The notes beneath the pieces were generated by a model, which was given only the letters and a program-made list of their open reading frames with translations, searched no databases and was not told where the DNA came from. The translations under genes and the position numbers were made by a program. Of a DNA stretch of 53,842 nucleotides, positions 8,590 through 16,530 are shown in pieces. Each line of letters starts with the position of its first letter. Position 1 is the first letter of the stretch. This DNA comes from Mycobacterium simulans (lineage in GTDB: Bacteria; Actinomycetota; Actinomycetes; Mycobacteriales; Mycobacteriaceae). Where the stretch lies: assembly GCF_900232995.1 (NCBI RefSeq), contig NZ_OCVX01000005.1:575031-628872 (forward strand), written 5' to 3'.

Positions 8590-8980
8590 CACCTGCACGG
8601 CCAGTCAGCCGGCGCTCCAGAGCGCCGGCAATCCTAATGGCCTGGACCTTCGCGCGCTCGGCAACCGGTCCGCGATACATCTCGTCGACCGTGCTATGCC
8701 AGATGGTCAGCCACCGGGCAAAGTGGCGATCGGTCAGCGGAGTCCGCTGGTGAACCGCTCGGTGAGCCGTTAGCGCGTTGCGGCGCTGGTTTCCGGGGTA
8801 GCGTCCGGCCCGAAATAACACAGTCTCCCAAAAGTCGCACATCGTTGGAATATGTGCATCCAATCCGATTTCTCGCACAGGCGCGAACGGCTCGACCAGG
8901 ACATCGTCCACCAATGCCCGGTTGTAAAAGCGGCGCAGCAACGCCTCAACGTCGGCACGGTCGGTCAAATCACCCATCAT
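8582..8980 (-). CDS. Group III truncated hemoglobin
   Basis: A 132-residue truncated globin. Compared by eye with Campylobacter Ctb, the haem-site residues are in place: TyrB10 (Y19, in RRFYNRAL), proximal HisF8 (H73, in ALTAHRAVH) and TrpG8 (W90, in HFARWLTIW). The motif DFWETVLFRAGRYPGN also matches group III globins. Family members bind O2/NO and are linked to NO detoxification or peroxide chemistry. M. tuberculosis carries group I (GlbN) and II (GlbO) globins but, to my knowledge, no group III. The ATG at 8980 overlaps the tgs1 stop by one base (TGATG), so expression is probably coupled to tgs1 and DosR; a second ATG at 8977 is possible. Confidence 0.88.
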   Translation of the reverse strand: MMGDLTDRADVEALLRRFYNRALVDDVLVEPFAPVREIGLDAHIPTMCDFWETVLFRAGRYPGNQRRNALTAHRAVHQRTPLTDRHFARWLTIWHSTVDEMYRGPVAERAKVQAIRIAGALERRLTGRAGVR

Positions 8981-10374
8981 CACACAACCAACGACAGCGG
9001 TCCGCGAGTGCGAGACGCCTTGCGCCGCTTGCTGATCGCCACCAGCCGCGCTACCGCGGCCTCGATTCCCCGGGCCAGCTCGTCGACGTCGGCCACCACG
9101 TCGTAGTCGGCGAGGATTCCGAAGAACAGGTCGTCGGCGTAGCTGAGCATCGCAACACCGGTCCGCAGCTGCATCGCGATTGGCGGGATCGGGTACACGC
9201 CAAGCACCCGCCTGCCCATGACTCGCAGCGGCCGGCGCGGGCCAGGCACATTCGTCGCCACGGTCACGACACCACGCTGCGGCAAACGAGTCAGCACCCC
9301 GATCGCCCATGCGGTAAGCACAAACGGAACACGATTCGCAATGGATACAAACGCATTTCCTGCCTGGCGCTGACCTCCAGCCTTGGCCCGACGCAATCGC
9401 GCGTGCACCGTGCGCAGTCGCTGCACTGCGTTCTCTTCGTCAACCGGCAAGTCCGGCAGCATCACCGACACCCGGTTATCAGCCTTGTCGAACGCGTCGG
9501 CCGAACGCACGGACACCGGCACCAAAGTGCGCAACGAATCGGCTCTGGGTCGCTGTCCCCGCGCCACCATGACGTTGCGAAAGCTCTCCGTAATCGCGGC
9601 AAGCGCAACGTCATTGACGGTGACGCCGAACGTCTGGCAGACCAATTCGATGTCAGCCAGCGGGACCCGCGCGCCGCTGTAACGACGCAGATCGCCGATC
9701 GGTCCATTCAGCGGCGACGCGGCCGGGCTCAATAGGCCGGCGGCGACCTCGCCAGCACCCTGGACCGCGTGGAACGCGCCTGCCACGACGGCCACCGACG
9801 TCTTCCACAGGCCGCCAAGCACACCCCATGGACCCGATGCCGCTCCACTCGGCTCTCCGGCGGCGCGAATGTGGTGCGCGAAGCTGTCGCTGACCCCGTC
9901 ATCGGACAAGCCGGCGAGCATATGGGTGATCGCAATTCCATCGGCCATGCAATGGTGAACCTTGGTCAGCATGGCCCAGCGGTCCCCGTCGAGGCCCTTG
10001 CTGAGGCCTTCGATAACCCAGATTTCCCATAGCGGACGATTCCGGTCCAAACGCCGCGCCATCACGTCGGCAATCAACCGGAACAGCTCTCGGTCGTCGC
10101 CGGGATGCGGCAGCGCAACGCGGCGCACATGCCGGGCGATGTCGAATCCAGGATCGTCCACCCACTCGGGCGCACCGAGGTCGAATGGGCGCAGCCGTAG
10201 CCGCTGCCTCAAGCGAGGACACGCGCGCATCCGTTGCGCGAATGCCGACACCAGCGTGTCTTGGTCAGGCACCGGGCCTTCGATGAGCGCAAGCCCGCCG
10301 ATCGCCATACTTACCCGGCGATCGGCGTCCTCCGCTTTGAGGAACCCGGCATCCAGTGGCGTCAGGTGGTTCAT
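8980..10374 (-). CDS. tgs1: Triacylglycerol synthase Tgs1 (WS/DGAT family)
   Basis: A 464-residue wax ester synthase/acyl-CoA:diacylglycerol acyltransferase. The catalytic HHxxxDG is at residues 140-146 (KVHHCMADGIAI). The N-terminal MNHLTPLDAGFL and the mid-protein ND-containing FGVTVNDVALAAI are family signatures. The enzyme makes storage triacylglycerol from diacylglycerol and acyl-CoA during hypoxic or NO-induced dormancy; in M. tuberculosis tgs1 (Rv3130c) is strongly DosR-dependent. A GGGAAGGG ribosome-binding site sits just upstream of the ATG, and a 200-bp divergent promoter region with DosR boxes separates it from Rv3131. The globin gene follows with a one-base overlap. Confidence 0.95.
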   Translation of the reverse strand: MNHLTPLDAGFLKAEDADRRVSMAIGGLALIEGPVPDQDTLVSAFAQRMRACPRLRQRLRLRPFDLGAPEWVDDPGFDIARHVRRVALPHPGDDRELFRLIADVMARRLDRNRPLWEIWVIEGLSKGLDGDRWAMLTKVHHCMADGIAITHMLAGLSDDGVSDSFAHHIRAAGEPSGAASGPWGVLGGLWKTSVAVVAGAFHAVQGAGEVAAGLLSPAASPLNGPIGDLRRYSGARVPLADIELVCQTFGVTVNDVALAAITESFRNVMVARGQRPRADSLRTLVPVSVRSADAFDKADNRVSVMLPDLPVDEENAVQRLRTVHARLRRAKAGGQRQAGNAFVSIANRVPFVLTAWAIGVLTRLPQRGVVTVATNVPGPRRPLRVMGRRVLGVYPIPPIAMQLRTGVAMLSYADDLFFGILADYDVVADVDELARGIEAAVARLVAISKRRKASRTRGPLSLVV

Positions 10375-10454
10375 GATCTGTGCCCTTCCCAGGACCTTCC
10401 CAAGTTATCTGCTACTTGCAGTACCACTATCCGCCGGCAGGACCGGGTGTGGCA

Positions 10455-10468
10455 GGGCCAAAGGTCCT
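10455..10468 (+). promoter_or_regulatory. DosR box 1 in the tgs1/Rv3131 divergent promoter
   Basis: GGGCCAAAGGTCCT matches the DosR core GGGACTWWAGTCCC at 10 of 14 positions with intact GGG and GTCC half-site cores. It lies between divergent tgs1 and the Rv3131-like gene. A TATAAT-like element on the minus strand (ATAGTG at 10425-10430) would place this box near -43 for tgs1. Confidence 0.7.
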
Positions 10469-10476
10469 GTGCTGCC

Positions 10477-10490
10477 GGGGGCTTCGTCCT
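10477..10490 (+). promoter_or_regulatory. DosR box 2 in the tgs1/Rv3131 divergent promoter
   Basis: GGGGGCTTCGTCCT matches the DosR core at about 9 of 14 positions. Its centre is 22 bp (about two helical turns) from box 1, the spacing expected for cooperative DosR binding. It is about 90 bp upstream of the Rv3131 ATG, so it can serve that promoter, for which AGTATGG near 10520 is a possible -10. Confidence 0.6.
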
Positions 10491-10573
10491 CTGCCGCCGC
10501 GAGCGTTGACGGACGATCCTGAAGTATGGCCGCAATCATCGATAGGAGGGCTTGCCCGACCAGAAAGGCAGAG

Positions 10574-11569
10574 ATGAACGCCGATTTCCCGGACGCTGGC
10601 ACCCTCCGCACGGTACTCACTCTGGCCACTCGTGCGCCCTCGATCCACAACACGCAACCGTGGCGTTGGCGGGTGAACGCTACGAGCCTGGACCTGTTCT
10701 GCGAACCGGACATGCAGCTGCAGAAAACCGATCCGGACGGGCGCGACCTGATCATCAGCTGCGGCATCGCGTTGCATCATTGCGTCGTCGCTTTGGCGTC
10801 GATGGGGTGGCATGCCAAGGTAAGTCGCCTTCCCCATCCCGACAACCCGTGGCACCTGGCCACCATCGAGGTCCGGCCCCACACTCCCGATCAGGTCGAC
10901 ATCGCGCTGGCCGCAGCCATACCGCGGCGACGCACCGACCGGCGCGCCTACAGTAACTGGCCGGTAGCCGGCGGTGATATTGCCCAGCTGGTTGCCCGGG
11001 CAGCCCGCAGTGGTGTCATGCTACGTCGGGTCGATGCCGTGGACAAAATGAAAGGCATTGTGGCGCATGCTGTTCGGGACCATGCAACAAATGAGGAATA
11101 CCTTCGGGAGCTGACCACGTGGAGCGGGCGCTACGGTTCGGTGGCCGGTGTGCCGGCCCGCAGCACGCCGCCGTCTGACCCGCACGCCCCGATTCCCGGG
11201 CGACTCTTCGCCGGACCCAAGCTGGACCAACCGTCGGGCGTTGTACCAGAAGATGACTGCGCGGCGATCCTGGCACTGGGCACCGAGACCGACGACCGGT
11301 TGGCGCGGTTGCGCGCCGGCGAGGCCACCAGCGTCATCCTGCTGACTGCGACGGCGATGGGTTTGGCCTGCTGCCCCATCACCGAACCCCTTGAGATCGC
11401 CGAAACACGCGAGGCGGTCCGTGCCGACGTCTTTGGCGCCAGCGGTTACCCCCAGATGCTGCTCCGAGTGGGCTGGGCCCCGATCAATGCCGACCCGTTG
11501 GCCGCGACGCCCAGACGCACGCTATCCCGCGTCGTTGAGTGGCCCGCGCTATGGCAACAGCGGAGCTGA
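10574..11569 (+). CDS. Acg-family nitroreductase-like protein, Rv3131-like (DosR regulon)
   Basis: A 331-residue Acg-family protein and paralogue of the Rv3127-like protein in this window. It shares the N-terminal RAPSIHNTQPWRWR and the C-terminal TPRRTLSRVVEWP, and adds the flavin-fold segment PIPGRLFAGPKLDQPSG. The ATG at 10574 gives MNADFPDAGTLRTVL, aligning with H37Rv Rv3131. Transcribed divergently from tgs1 from a promoter region with two DosR boxes. The 3' end overlaps devS tail-to-tail by 21 nt. Enzymatic role unsettled: the family binds FMN, but its physiological reaction is not known. Confidence 0.92.
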   Translation: MNADFPDAGTLRTVLTLATRAPSIHNTQPWRWRVNATSLDLFCEPDMQLQKTDPDGRDLIISCGIALHHCVVALASMGWHAKVSRLPHPDNPWHLATIEVRPHTPDQVDIALAAAIPRRRTDRRAYSNWPVAGGDIAQLVARAARSGVMLRRVDAVDKMKGIVAHAVRDHATNEEYLRELTTWSGRYGSVAGVPARSTPPSDPHAPIPGRLFAGPKLDQPSGVVPEDDCAAILALGTETDDRLARLRAGEATSVILLTATAMGLACCPITEPLEIAETREAVRADVFGASGYPQMLLRVGWAPINADPLAATPRRTLSRVVEWPALWQQRS

Positions 11570-13273
11570 CCAACGCAACAGTGTGCCACCCGCGTCGGGT
11601 ATGTCCTCGATCGCGAAAACCCCCCCCGCTTGCTCTGCCCGCCGACGTAGGTTCGCCAAGCCACTACCGGTGAACTCCTCGGGCATGCCACGACCGTTGT
11701 CGATCACCTCGATGGTCAAGTTGTCGTCGACGGCAACCCGTACCGTCAATGTGGTGGCCTGCGCGTGGCGGACGGCGTTGCTGACCGCTTCTCGCACCAC
11801 CGCCTCGGCGTGGTCCGCCAGCGCGCCGCCGATCACCGACAATGGCCCGACAAATTGGACAGTGGTGCGCAACCCCGAGTCCCCGAATTGGGCGACCGCC
11901 GCGTCGATTCGCTGCCGGAGCCGAGTGATGCCCTGTGACGTTCCGTGAAGGTCGAAAATGGTGGTACGGATTTCCTGGATGACACCCTGCAGCTCATCGA
12001 CGGCTTCCGAAAGCCGCTGCTGCACTTCGCTATCGCGGGTCCGCGCAACGGTGCCCTGCAAGGACAAGCCGACGGCGAAGAGCCGCTGGATCACGTGGTC
12101 GTGGAGATCACGCGCAATACGGTCGCGGTCGGTCAGCACGTCGAGCTCACGCATCCGGCGCTGCGAGGTGGCCAACTGCCAGGCCAGCGCGGCCTGGTCG
12201 GCGAATGCGGCCATCATCTCAAGTTGTTCGTCGGTGAACGATCCCGGACTGCCTTGGCGCAGCAGAACAACGACACCGGCGACGGTGTCGGTGGCCTGCA
12301 ACGGCAGCAGTAACGCCGCGCCGGGGTCGGCCAGCCCGTCCAGACCGACCAGCTCCAGCCGGTCGACCTGTCGCGGGGTGCTATTGACGAAGACGTCTCC
12401 AAGCGCGGTGCCTGCCACCGGGATGGTCCCCCCGGCAATGGAAACCACAGCGCTACCTAATGTTTCAATTACCAGCAACTCCGCCACCTCATCGGCGGGC
12501 ATGTTTTCGCCGATCGGGATGGCCACGAGGGCCGCGTCGGCCGCGGTCAGTTTCAGTGCTTCCGCGGCGACAAGCCGGAACACCGAGGCGGGATCGGTTC
12601 CGGATAGCAATTCGGTGGCGATGTCTCGAGTGGCCTCGATCCACGACTGGCGCGCCTTGGCCTGCTGATAGAGCCGAGCATTCGCGATGGCGATACCCGC
12701 GGCAGCGGCCAGCGCCTGCACCAGCACCTCGTCGTCGTCGCTGAACGGCTGCCCGTTGGTCTTGTCGGTCAGGTACAGAGTGCCGAACGATTCGCCGCGC
12801 ACCCGAACCGGTACCCCAAGAAAAGTCCGCATCGGCGGATGGTGCGCCGGAAAGCCGACTGACGCCGGATGTCTCGAAAGGTCGTCCAGCCGTAGCGGTT
12901 TGGGTTCGTCAATGAGCAGACCGATGACACCTAGGCCCTCGGGTAGGTGACCGATACGACGGACGGTCTCCTCGTCGATTCCCTCGTAGACGAAGTGCAG
13001 CACGCGTTTGTCCCGGTCGTGCACTTCCAGGGCGCCGTACCGGGCGTCAACCAGATTGGTCGCGGAATGCACGATCGAGCGCAGGGTTGCGTCCAGCTCC
13101 AGGCCGGAAGTAACCACCAGCATGGCGTCCAGCAGCCCATCGAGGCGGTCGCGACCCTCGACGATCTGCTCGACACGGTCCTGAACCTCAACGAGAAGCT
13201 CGCGCAGACGCAGTTGGGAAAGCGTTTGGCGGAGCGGACCCACGGCGTCTGATGCCCCATCGTCTCCCGTCAT
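11549..13273 (-). CDS. devS: Redox/hypoxia sensor histidine kinase DevS (DosS)
   Basis: A 574-residue kinase. GAF-A (about 62-200) carries the haem; the proximal ligand equivalent to His149 of M. tuberculosis DosS is His145 (PAHHPPMRT). GAF-B spans about 230-370. The DHp phospho-acceptor His391 is in RIARDLHDHVIQRLF, followed by a HATPase_c domain with N box (EAVSNAVRHA) and G box (DNGRGMPEE). The kinase senses O2, NO and CO at the haem and phosphorylates DevR. The ATG overlaps the devR stop by 4 nt (ATGA), so the pair is translationally coupled. His144 replaces the Tyr that I recall before the haem ligand in DosS. Confidence 0.97.
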   Translation of the reverse strand: MTGDDGASDAVGPLRQTLSQLRLRELLVEVQDRVEQIVEGRDRLDGLLDAMLVVTSGLELDATLRSIVHSATNLVDARYGALEVHDRDKRVLHFVYEGIDEETVRRIGHLPEGLGVIGLLIDEPKPLRLDDLSRHPASVGFPAHHPPMRTFLGVPVRVRGESFGTLYLTDKTNGQPFSDDDEVLVQALAAAAGIAIANARLYQQAKARQSWIEATRDIATELLSGTDPASVFRLVAAEALKLTAADAALVAIPIGENMPADEVAELLVIETLGSAVVSIAGGTIPVAGTALGDVFVNSTPRQVDRLELVGLDGLADPGAALLLPLQATDTVAGVVVLLRQGSPGSFTDEQLEMMAAFADQAALAWQLATSQRRMRELDVLTDRDRIARDLHDHVIQRLFAVGLSLQGTVARTRDSEVQQRLSEAVDELQGVIQEIRTTIFDLHGTSQGITRLRQRIDAAVAQFGDSGLRTTVQFVGPLSVIGGALADHAEAVVREAVSNAVRHAQATTLTVRVAVDDNLTIEVIDNGRGMPEEFTGSGLANLRRRAEQAGGVFAIEDIPDAGGTLLRWSAPLLP

Positions 13274-13926
13274 GGTCCATCACCCGGCGGCCGGGAACGC
13301 TTCAATTCCGTTGCGAATACCGCGGCTTGCGTCCGCCGCTCCATGCCCAGTTTGGCCAGCAGCCGCGATACGTAATTCTTTACCGTCTTTTCGGCCAGGA
13401 ACATCCGGTCGGCGATCTGCTTGTTGGTCAGGCCCTCGCTGAGCAAGCTCAGCAGTGTCCGTTCCTGATCGGTAAGACCGGAAAGCGGATCCTGCTTTTC
13501 GGTGGCCGCGCCCCGCAGTTTCGCCATCAGCGCGGCCGCGGCTCGATTGTCCAGCAGCGACCGCCCGGCGCCCACTTCCTTGACGGCGCGCGCCAATTCC
13601 ATGCCCTTGATGTCTTTGACCACGTAACCGCTGGCGCCGGCGAGGATCGCATCCAGCATCGCCTCGTCGGAGGTATACGACGTCAGGATCAGGCAACGCA
13701 GATCAGGCATGCGGGACAACAGATCACGGCACAGTTCGATGCCGTTGCCGTCGGGTAACCGGACGTCGAGTACCGCCACATCCGGGCTCGCCGCCGGAAT
13801 CCGGGCCATTGCTTCAGCAACCGAGCCGGCCTCACCAACAACATCGAGTTCGGGGTCCGCGCCGAGCAAGTCGATCAGGCCGCGCCGCACCACCTCGTGA
13901 TCGTCGACCAAGAAGACTGTTACCAC
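13270..13926 (-). CDS. devR: Dormancy response regulator DevR (DosR)
   Basis: A 218-residue NarL/FixJ-type regulator. The receiver domain has the acidic pair Asp8-Asp9 and phospho-acceptor Asp54 (DVAVLDVRLPDG). The LuxR-type HTH at the C-terminus (LTNKQIADRMFLAEKTVKNY) carries the DNA-contacting Lys/Asn of DosR. It activates the hypoxia/NO regulon whose boxes are seen at 7129, 10455, 10477 and 14828. It starts with GTG at 13926, preceded by GGAGAGAAG. Nearly identical to M. tuberculosis DevR, with a one-residue insertion around ATEKQDP. The Rv3134c-like gene ends 36 bp upstream, so Rv3134c-devR-devS form one operon. Confidence 0.98.
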   Translation of the reverse strand: MVTVFLVDDHEVVRRGLIDLLGADPELDVVGEAGSVAEAMARIPAASPDVAVLDVRLPDGNGIELCRDLLSRMPDLRCLILTSYTSDEAMLDAILAGASGYVVKDIKGMELARAVKEVGAGRSLLDNRAAAALMAKLRGAATEKQDPLSGLTDQERTLLSLLSEGLTNKQIADRMFLAEKTVKNYVSRLLAKLGMERRTQAAVFATELKRSRPPGDGP

Positions 13927-13962
13927 CGCTTCTCTCCGGCCCCTCTCCCCGTATTTGGCTCC

Positions 13963-14766
13963 CTACAGGTTGCCGCAACGTACCGTCAGTACCGAGCATC
14001 CCGCGCCGTACGCACCGCAGAGGTCCTCCGCGGTGCGCGAGTCGGTCACGAAAAGCTGGCCTTCCTTGCTGGCGGCCAGATAGCGGCCAATACTGCCGCG
14101 GACCACCGTCGACTCGACCCGCACGTCGGGGTACAGCCTCGTCCAACGGGCCAGCCGGCGGCTCAGTTGCGCTTGCGCCAAACGGTTTACGTCACCGACA
14201 TCATCGGGTGTCTCGGCAACATGTGCGCGGATTGCTCGCAGCGGGACTTCTCGCAGCCTGGCCTCCTCGAACGCGTGTCGCAGCACAGAACCATTGTCCA
14301 CTTCCGCAACAATCGCGCTGACCTCGGGGGTTGCCGGCCCACCCGGTGGACGATGGATCACCGCCACCGGGCACATGGCCGACCCGGCCAGGGTCGCCGC
14401 GACGGAACCCCCGCCGCGGCGGGCATGGTTGAGCCCAATAGACCCGACACAGACCATCACCGCATACCTCGACTCCTGCATCAGCTTGGTGAGCGGCCTT
14501 CCCCACAGGATCTCGGTTTCGATCTTGACCGGTTTGCCGGTGTTCTCGACGGCTCGGTAGGCATCGAACAGCGCTGCACGAGCAGCTGCGTGTGAGCCTT
14601 CATCAACTGCTGGGCCGGCAGAGTCCAGTGAGTCGATGACGTATACGAGGCGCAGCGGGATGTCTCGGCTGACCGCCTCATCGATCGCCCACAGGGCCGC
14701 ATGCGTTGCCGCCGTAGATCCGTCGACACCGACGACGACTGACGGAGCCGGATTGATGTCGCTCAT
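13963..14766 (-). CDS. Universal stress protein with tandem Usp domains, Rv3134c-like
   Basis: A 267-residue protein with two Usp domains. The first (VVVGVDGSTAATHAALWAI to AVIHRPPG) carries a G-2x-G-9x-G-S/T type ATP-binding stretch (VGSIGLNHARRGGGSVAATL). The second (about 150-267) is degenerate and lacks an obvious nucleotide loop. The ATG at 14766 has a strong AAAGGAAG ribosome-binding site. It is the first gene of the devRS operon, directly behind the DosR boxes at 14828-14870, which implies autoregulation of devRS. Exact biochemical role unknown; the M. tuberculosis homologue is strongly hypoxia-induced. Confidence 0.94.
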   Translation of the reverse strand: MSDINPAPSVVVGVDGSTAATHAALWAIDEAVSRDIPLRLVYVIDSLDSAGPAVDEGSHAAARAALFDAYRAVENTGKPVKIETEILWGRPLTKLMQESRYAVMVCVGSIGLNHARRGGGSVAATLAGSAMCPVAVIHRPPGGPATPEVSAIVAEVDNGSVLRHAFEEARLREVPLRAIRAHVAETPDDVGDVNRLAQAQLSRRLARWTRLYPDVRVESTVVRGSIGRYLAASKEGQLFVTDSRTAEDLCGAYGAGCSVLTVRCGNL

Positions 14767-14827
14767 TGCAGTCTTCCTTTCCCAATGCTCACCTCGTACG
14801 TTATTGATTTGGAACCCCAATCTCCCA

Positions 14828-14841
14828 GGGACATTGGTCCC
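14828..14841 (+). promoter_or_regulatory. DosR box (near-consensus) upstream of the Rv3134c-devRS operon
   Basis: GGGACATTGGTCCC matches the DosR core GGGACTWWAGTCCC at 12 of 14 positions and has perfect GGGAC/GTCCC half-sites. It is centred about 68 bp upstream of the Rv3134c ATG. A minus-strand -10-like element around 14797-14806 (CAATAAC) would put it near -40. Confidence 0.85.
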
Positions 14842-14856
14842 CAACCGAGTGCCATA

Positions 14857-14870
14857 GGTCCCTAGGACCC
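14857..14870 (+). promoter_or_regulatory. Second palindromic site, possible distal DosR box
   Basis: GGTCCCTAGGACCC is a GGTCC/GGACC inverted repeat matching the DosR core at about 9 of 14 positions. Its centre is 29 bp from the strong box. It lies between Rv3134c and the decayed nitric oxide reductase remnant, so it may once have served both directions. Confidence 0.5.
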
Positions 14871-14881
14871 GACTGCGAGAC

Positions 14882-15296
14882 CTAGCGTTAGCCAGCGCGA
14901 TAACGCCCTCGTCGGCGGCCGAGGTCATCCCACTGACCTTCCTGACCGTGGAAGCGTGGGCGTTCCTGCAACTGGGAGCGCTCCAGCAGTCCGGAGACGC
15001 CACCCGTTCCCACCCGCTGGGCGGTGATGTTCCTTGTCGCGGTGGGCTTCTGGAATTTCCTGGGCGCGGGTTTCTTCGGCTTCCCGATCATCCTGCCGGT
15101 GGTGTCCTACTACCAGATTGGGACAGCGCTGACGGCCAACCACGGGCACCCCGCCATAATGGGCGTCTACGGCATGCTCGCCGTCGGCCTGACCATGTTC
15201 GCGTTCCGCTATGTGATCTCGCCCGACAAGTGGCCGGAGAAGCTGGCGCGAATATCGTTCTGGTGCATGAACATTGGCCTGGCATGGAGCCAGATC
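14882..15296 (+). pseudogene. Remnant of quinol-dependent nitric oxide reductase (NorB/qNOR)
   Basis: About 135 codons resemble the C-terminal third of single-subunit qNOR. One stretch reads AAEVIPLTFLTVEAWAFLQL. After a change of reading frame around 14995-15010, TRWAVMFLVAVGFWNFLGAG follows, then VSYYQIGTALTANHGHPAIM and GVYGMLAVGLTMFAFRYV. The NH.H histidine pair (TANHGH) matches haem-ligating residues of this superfamily. The large N-terminal part (about 600 residues) is missing and the copy breaks off after FWCMNIGLAWSQ, just short of the convergent small gene. The frameshift and double truncation mark it as a pseudogene. It lies divergent from Rv3134c across DosR boxes. Confidence 0.8.
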
Positions 15297-15304
15297 CGCC
15301 GCCG

Positions 15305-15655
15305 TTACGTCTCGGGCTGTTCCTCGGGCGGCTCCTCGGGTGCGAACTTCCAGTTGTCCGGATTGTTCGGCGAATATACGACCGGAAGCAGTTGGCCCAC
15401 CGTCGGCCAACGATCGATGCTGACGACCATCCGCTGATACACAGCGTGCTCACTCACGGTGGGTCCGTTGATGACCCCGGCGATGATGACGTACTGCTCG
15501 CCGACACCGTCTGGCGGCGAGCTGACTCCGGTCACCAACAATGTGCCACTCGCCAGGGCTCCGCGCGGCCCGCGCGGAATGATCCGCGGAGCAAGAAACA
15601 CCAACAGAACCGCCACCAGCAGGATCAGTATGGCAAATTCCCACATGCGGCCCAT
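15305..15655 (-). CDS. Small membrane-anchored protein, unknown function
   Basis: A 116-residue protein with one N-terminal helix (about 4-22, MWEFAILILLVAVLLVFLAPRI) followed by a soluble domain containing the strand pattern GTLLVTGVSSPP, VIIAGVINGPTVSEHAVY and QLLPVVYSPNNPDNW. The Pro/Glu-rich end is EEPPEEQPE. The layout (signal anchor plus beta-rich domain of about 80 residues) suggests an extracytoplasmic protein. It may correspond to the small gene annotated next to Rv3137 in H37Rv, but I am not certain. Divergent from hisN; the qNOR remnant ends 9 bp beyond its stop. Confidence 0.75.
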   Translation of the reverse strand: MGRMWEFAILILLVAVLLVFLAPRIIPRGPRGALASGTLLVTGVSSPPDGVGEQYVIIAGVINGPTVSEHAVYQRMVVSIDRWPTVGQLLPVVYSPNNPDNWKFAPEEPPEEQPET

Positions 15656-15724
15656 GGTAGGACTGCGGGTATGAGCCGCACCGGCGACGATGCAGAGCGA
15701 AAGCGATGAGGAGGAGCGGTGCAG

Positions 15725-16513
15725 ATGACTGAGACCGATCTGACATTCGCGCTGGCGTTGGCCGACCGCGCGGACGTCGCAACTCGCGCCCGATTCGGTG
15801 CGCTGGACCTTCGTATCGAAACCAAGCCGGATCTGACCCCGGTAACCGATGCCGATCGAGCGGTCGAAGCCGACTTGCGCCAGGTGATCGCCCGCGACCG
15901 GCCCGGCGATAGCGTCCTGGGCGAAGAGTTCGGCGGAACGGCCACCTTCAGCGGACGGCAGTGGATCGTCGACCCGATCGACGGCACCAAGAACTTCGTT
16001 CGCGGGGTGCCGGTGTGGGCCCGTTTGATCGCGTTGCTGGAGGACGGTGTGCCGTCGGTCGGCGTTGTAACTGCGCCGGCACTACGCCGACGTTGGTGGG
16101 CGGCGCGCGGTCGGGGCGCGTTCGCATCGGTCGATGAAGCACAGCCACGCCGCCTATCGGTTTCCTCGGTGGCAGAGCTGGATTCGGCGAGTTTGTCGTT
16201 CTCGAGTCTCTCGGGATGGGCACAGCGGGGCCTGCGCGAACGCTTCATCGAGCTGACGGATGCCGTATGGCGAGTACGCGCCTACGGCGACTTCCTGTCG
16301 TACTGCCTGGTGGCCGAGGGCGCCGTCGATATCGCCGCCGAGCCGGAAGTGTCGTTGTGGGATCTTGCCGCCCTCGACATCCTGGTGAGTGAGGCGGGCG
16401 GGCGGTTCACCAGCCTGGACGGCACCGCCGGACCGCACGGCGGTGACGCGCTGGCCACCAACGGCCTACTGCACGAACGGGTGCTCAGCCACCTTCGACC
16501 AGGTGTGAATTAG
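15725..16513 (+). CDS. hisN: Histidinol-phosphate phosphatase HisN (inositol monophosphatase fold), Rv3137-like
   Basis: A 262-residue Mg2+-dependent phosphatase of the inositol monophosphatase family. Metal-site motifs are GEEFGG, WIVDPIDGTKNF (DPIDGT signature) and WDLAALDILVSEAGG. The M. tuberculosis homologue Rv3137 has been characterised as the HisN histidinol-phosphate phosphatase of histidine biosynthesis. The ATG at 15725 gives MTETDLTFALALADRAD, in register with H37Rv. A GTG at 15719 is in frame, and the GAGGAGG ribosome-binding site at 15708-15715 suits either. In H37Rv PPE51 lies upstream and pflA downstream; neither is here. Confidence 0.9.
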   Translation: MTETDLTFALALADRADVATRARFGALDLRIETKPDLTPVTDADRAVEADLRQVIARDRPGDSVLGEEFGGTATFSGRQWIVDPIDGTKNFVRGVPVWARLIALLEDGVPSVGVVTAPALRRRWWAARGRGAFASVDEAQPRRLSVSSVAELDSASLSFSSLSGWAQRGLRERFIELTDAVWRVRAYGDFLSYCLVAEGAVDIAAEPEVSLWDLAALDILVSEAGGRFTSLDGTAGPHGGDALATNGLLHERVLSHLRPGVN

Positions 16514-16530
16514 CTAACACGTCGCTACTT

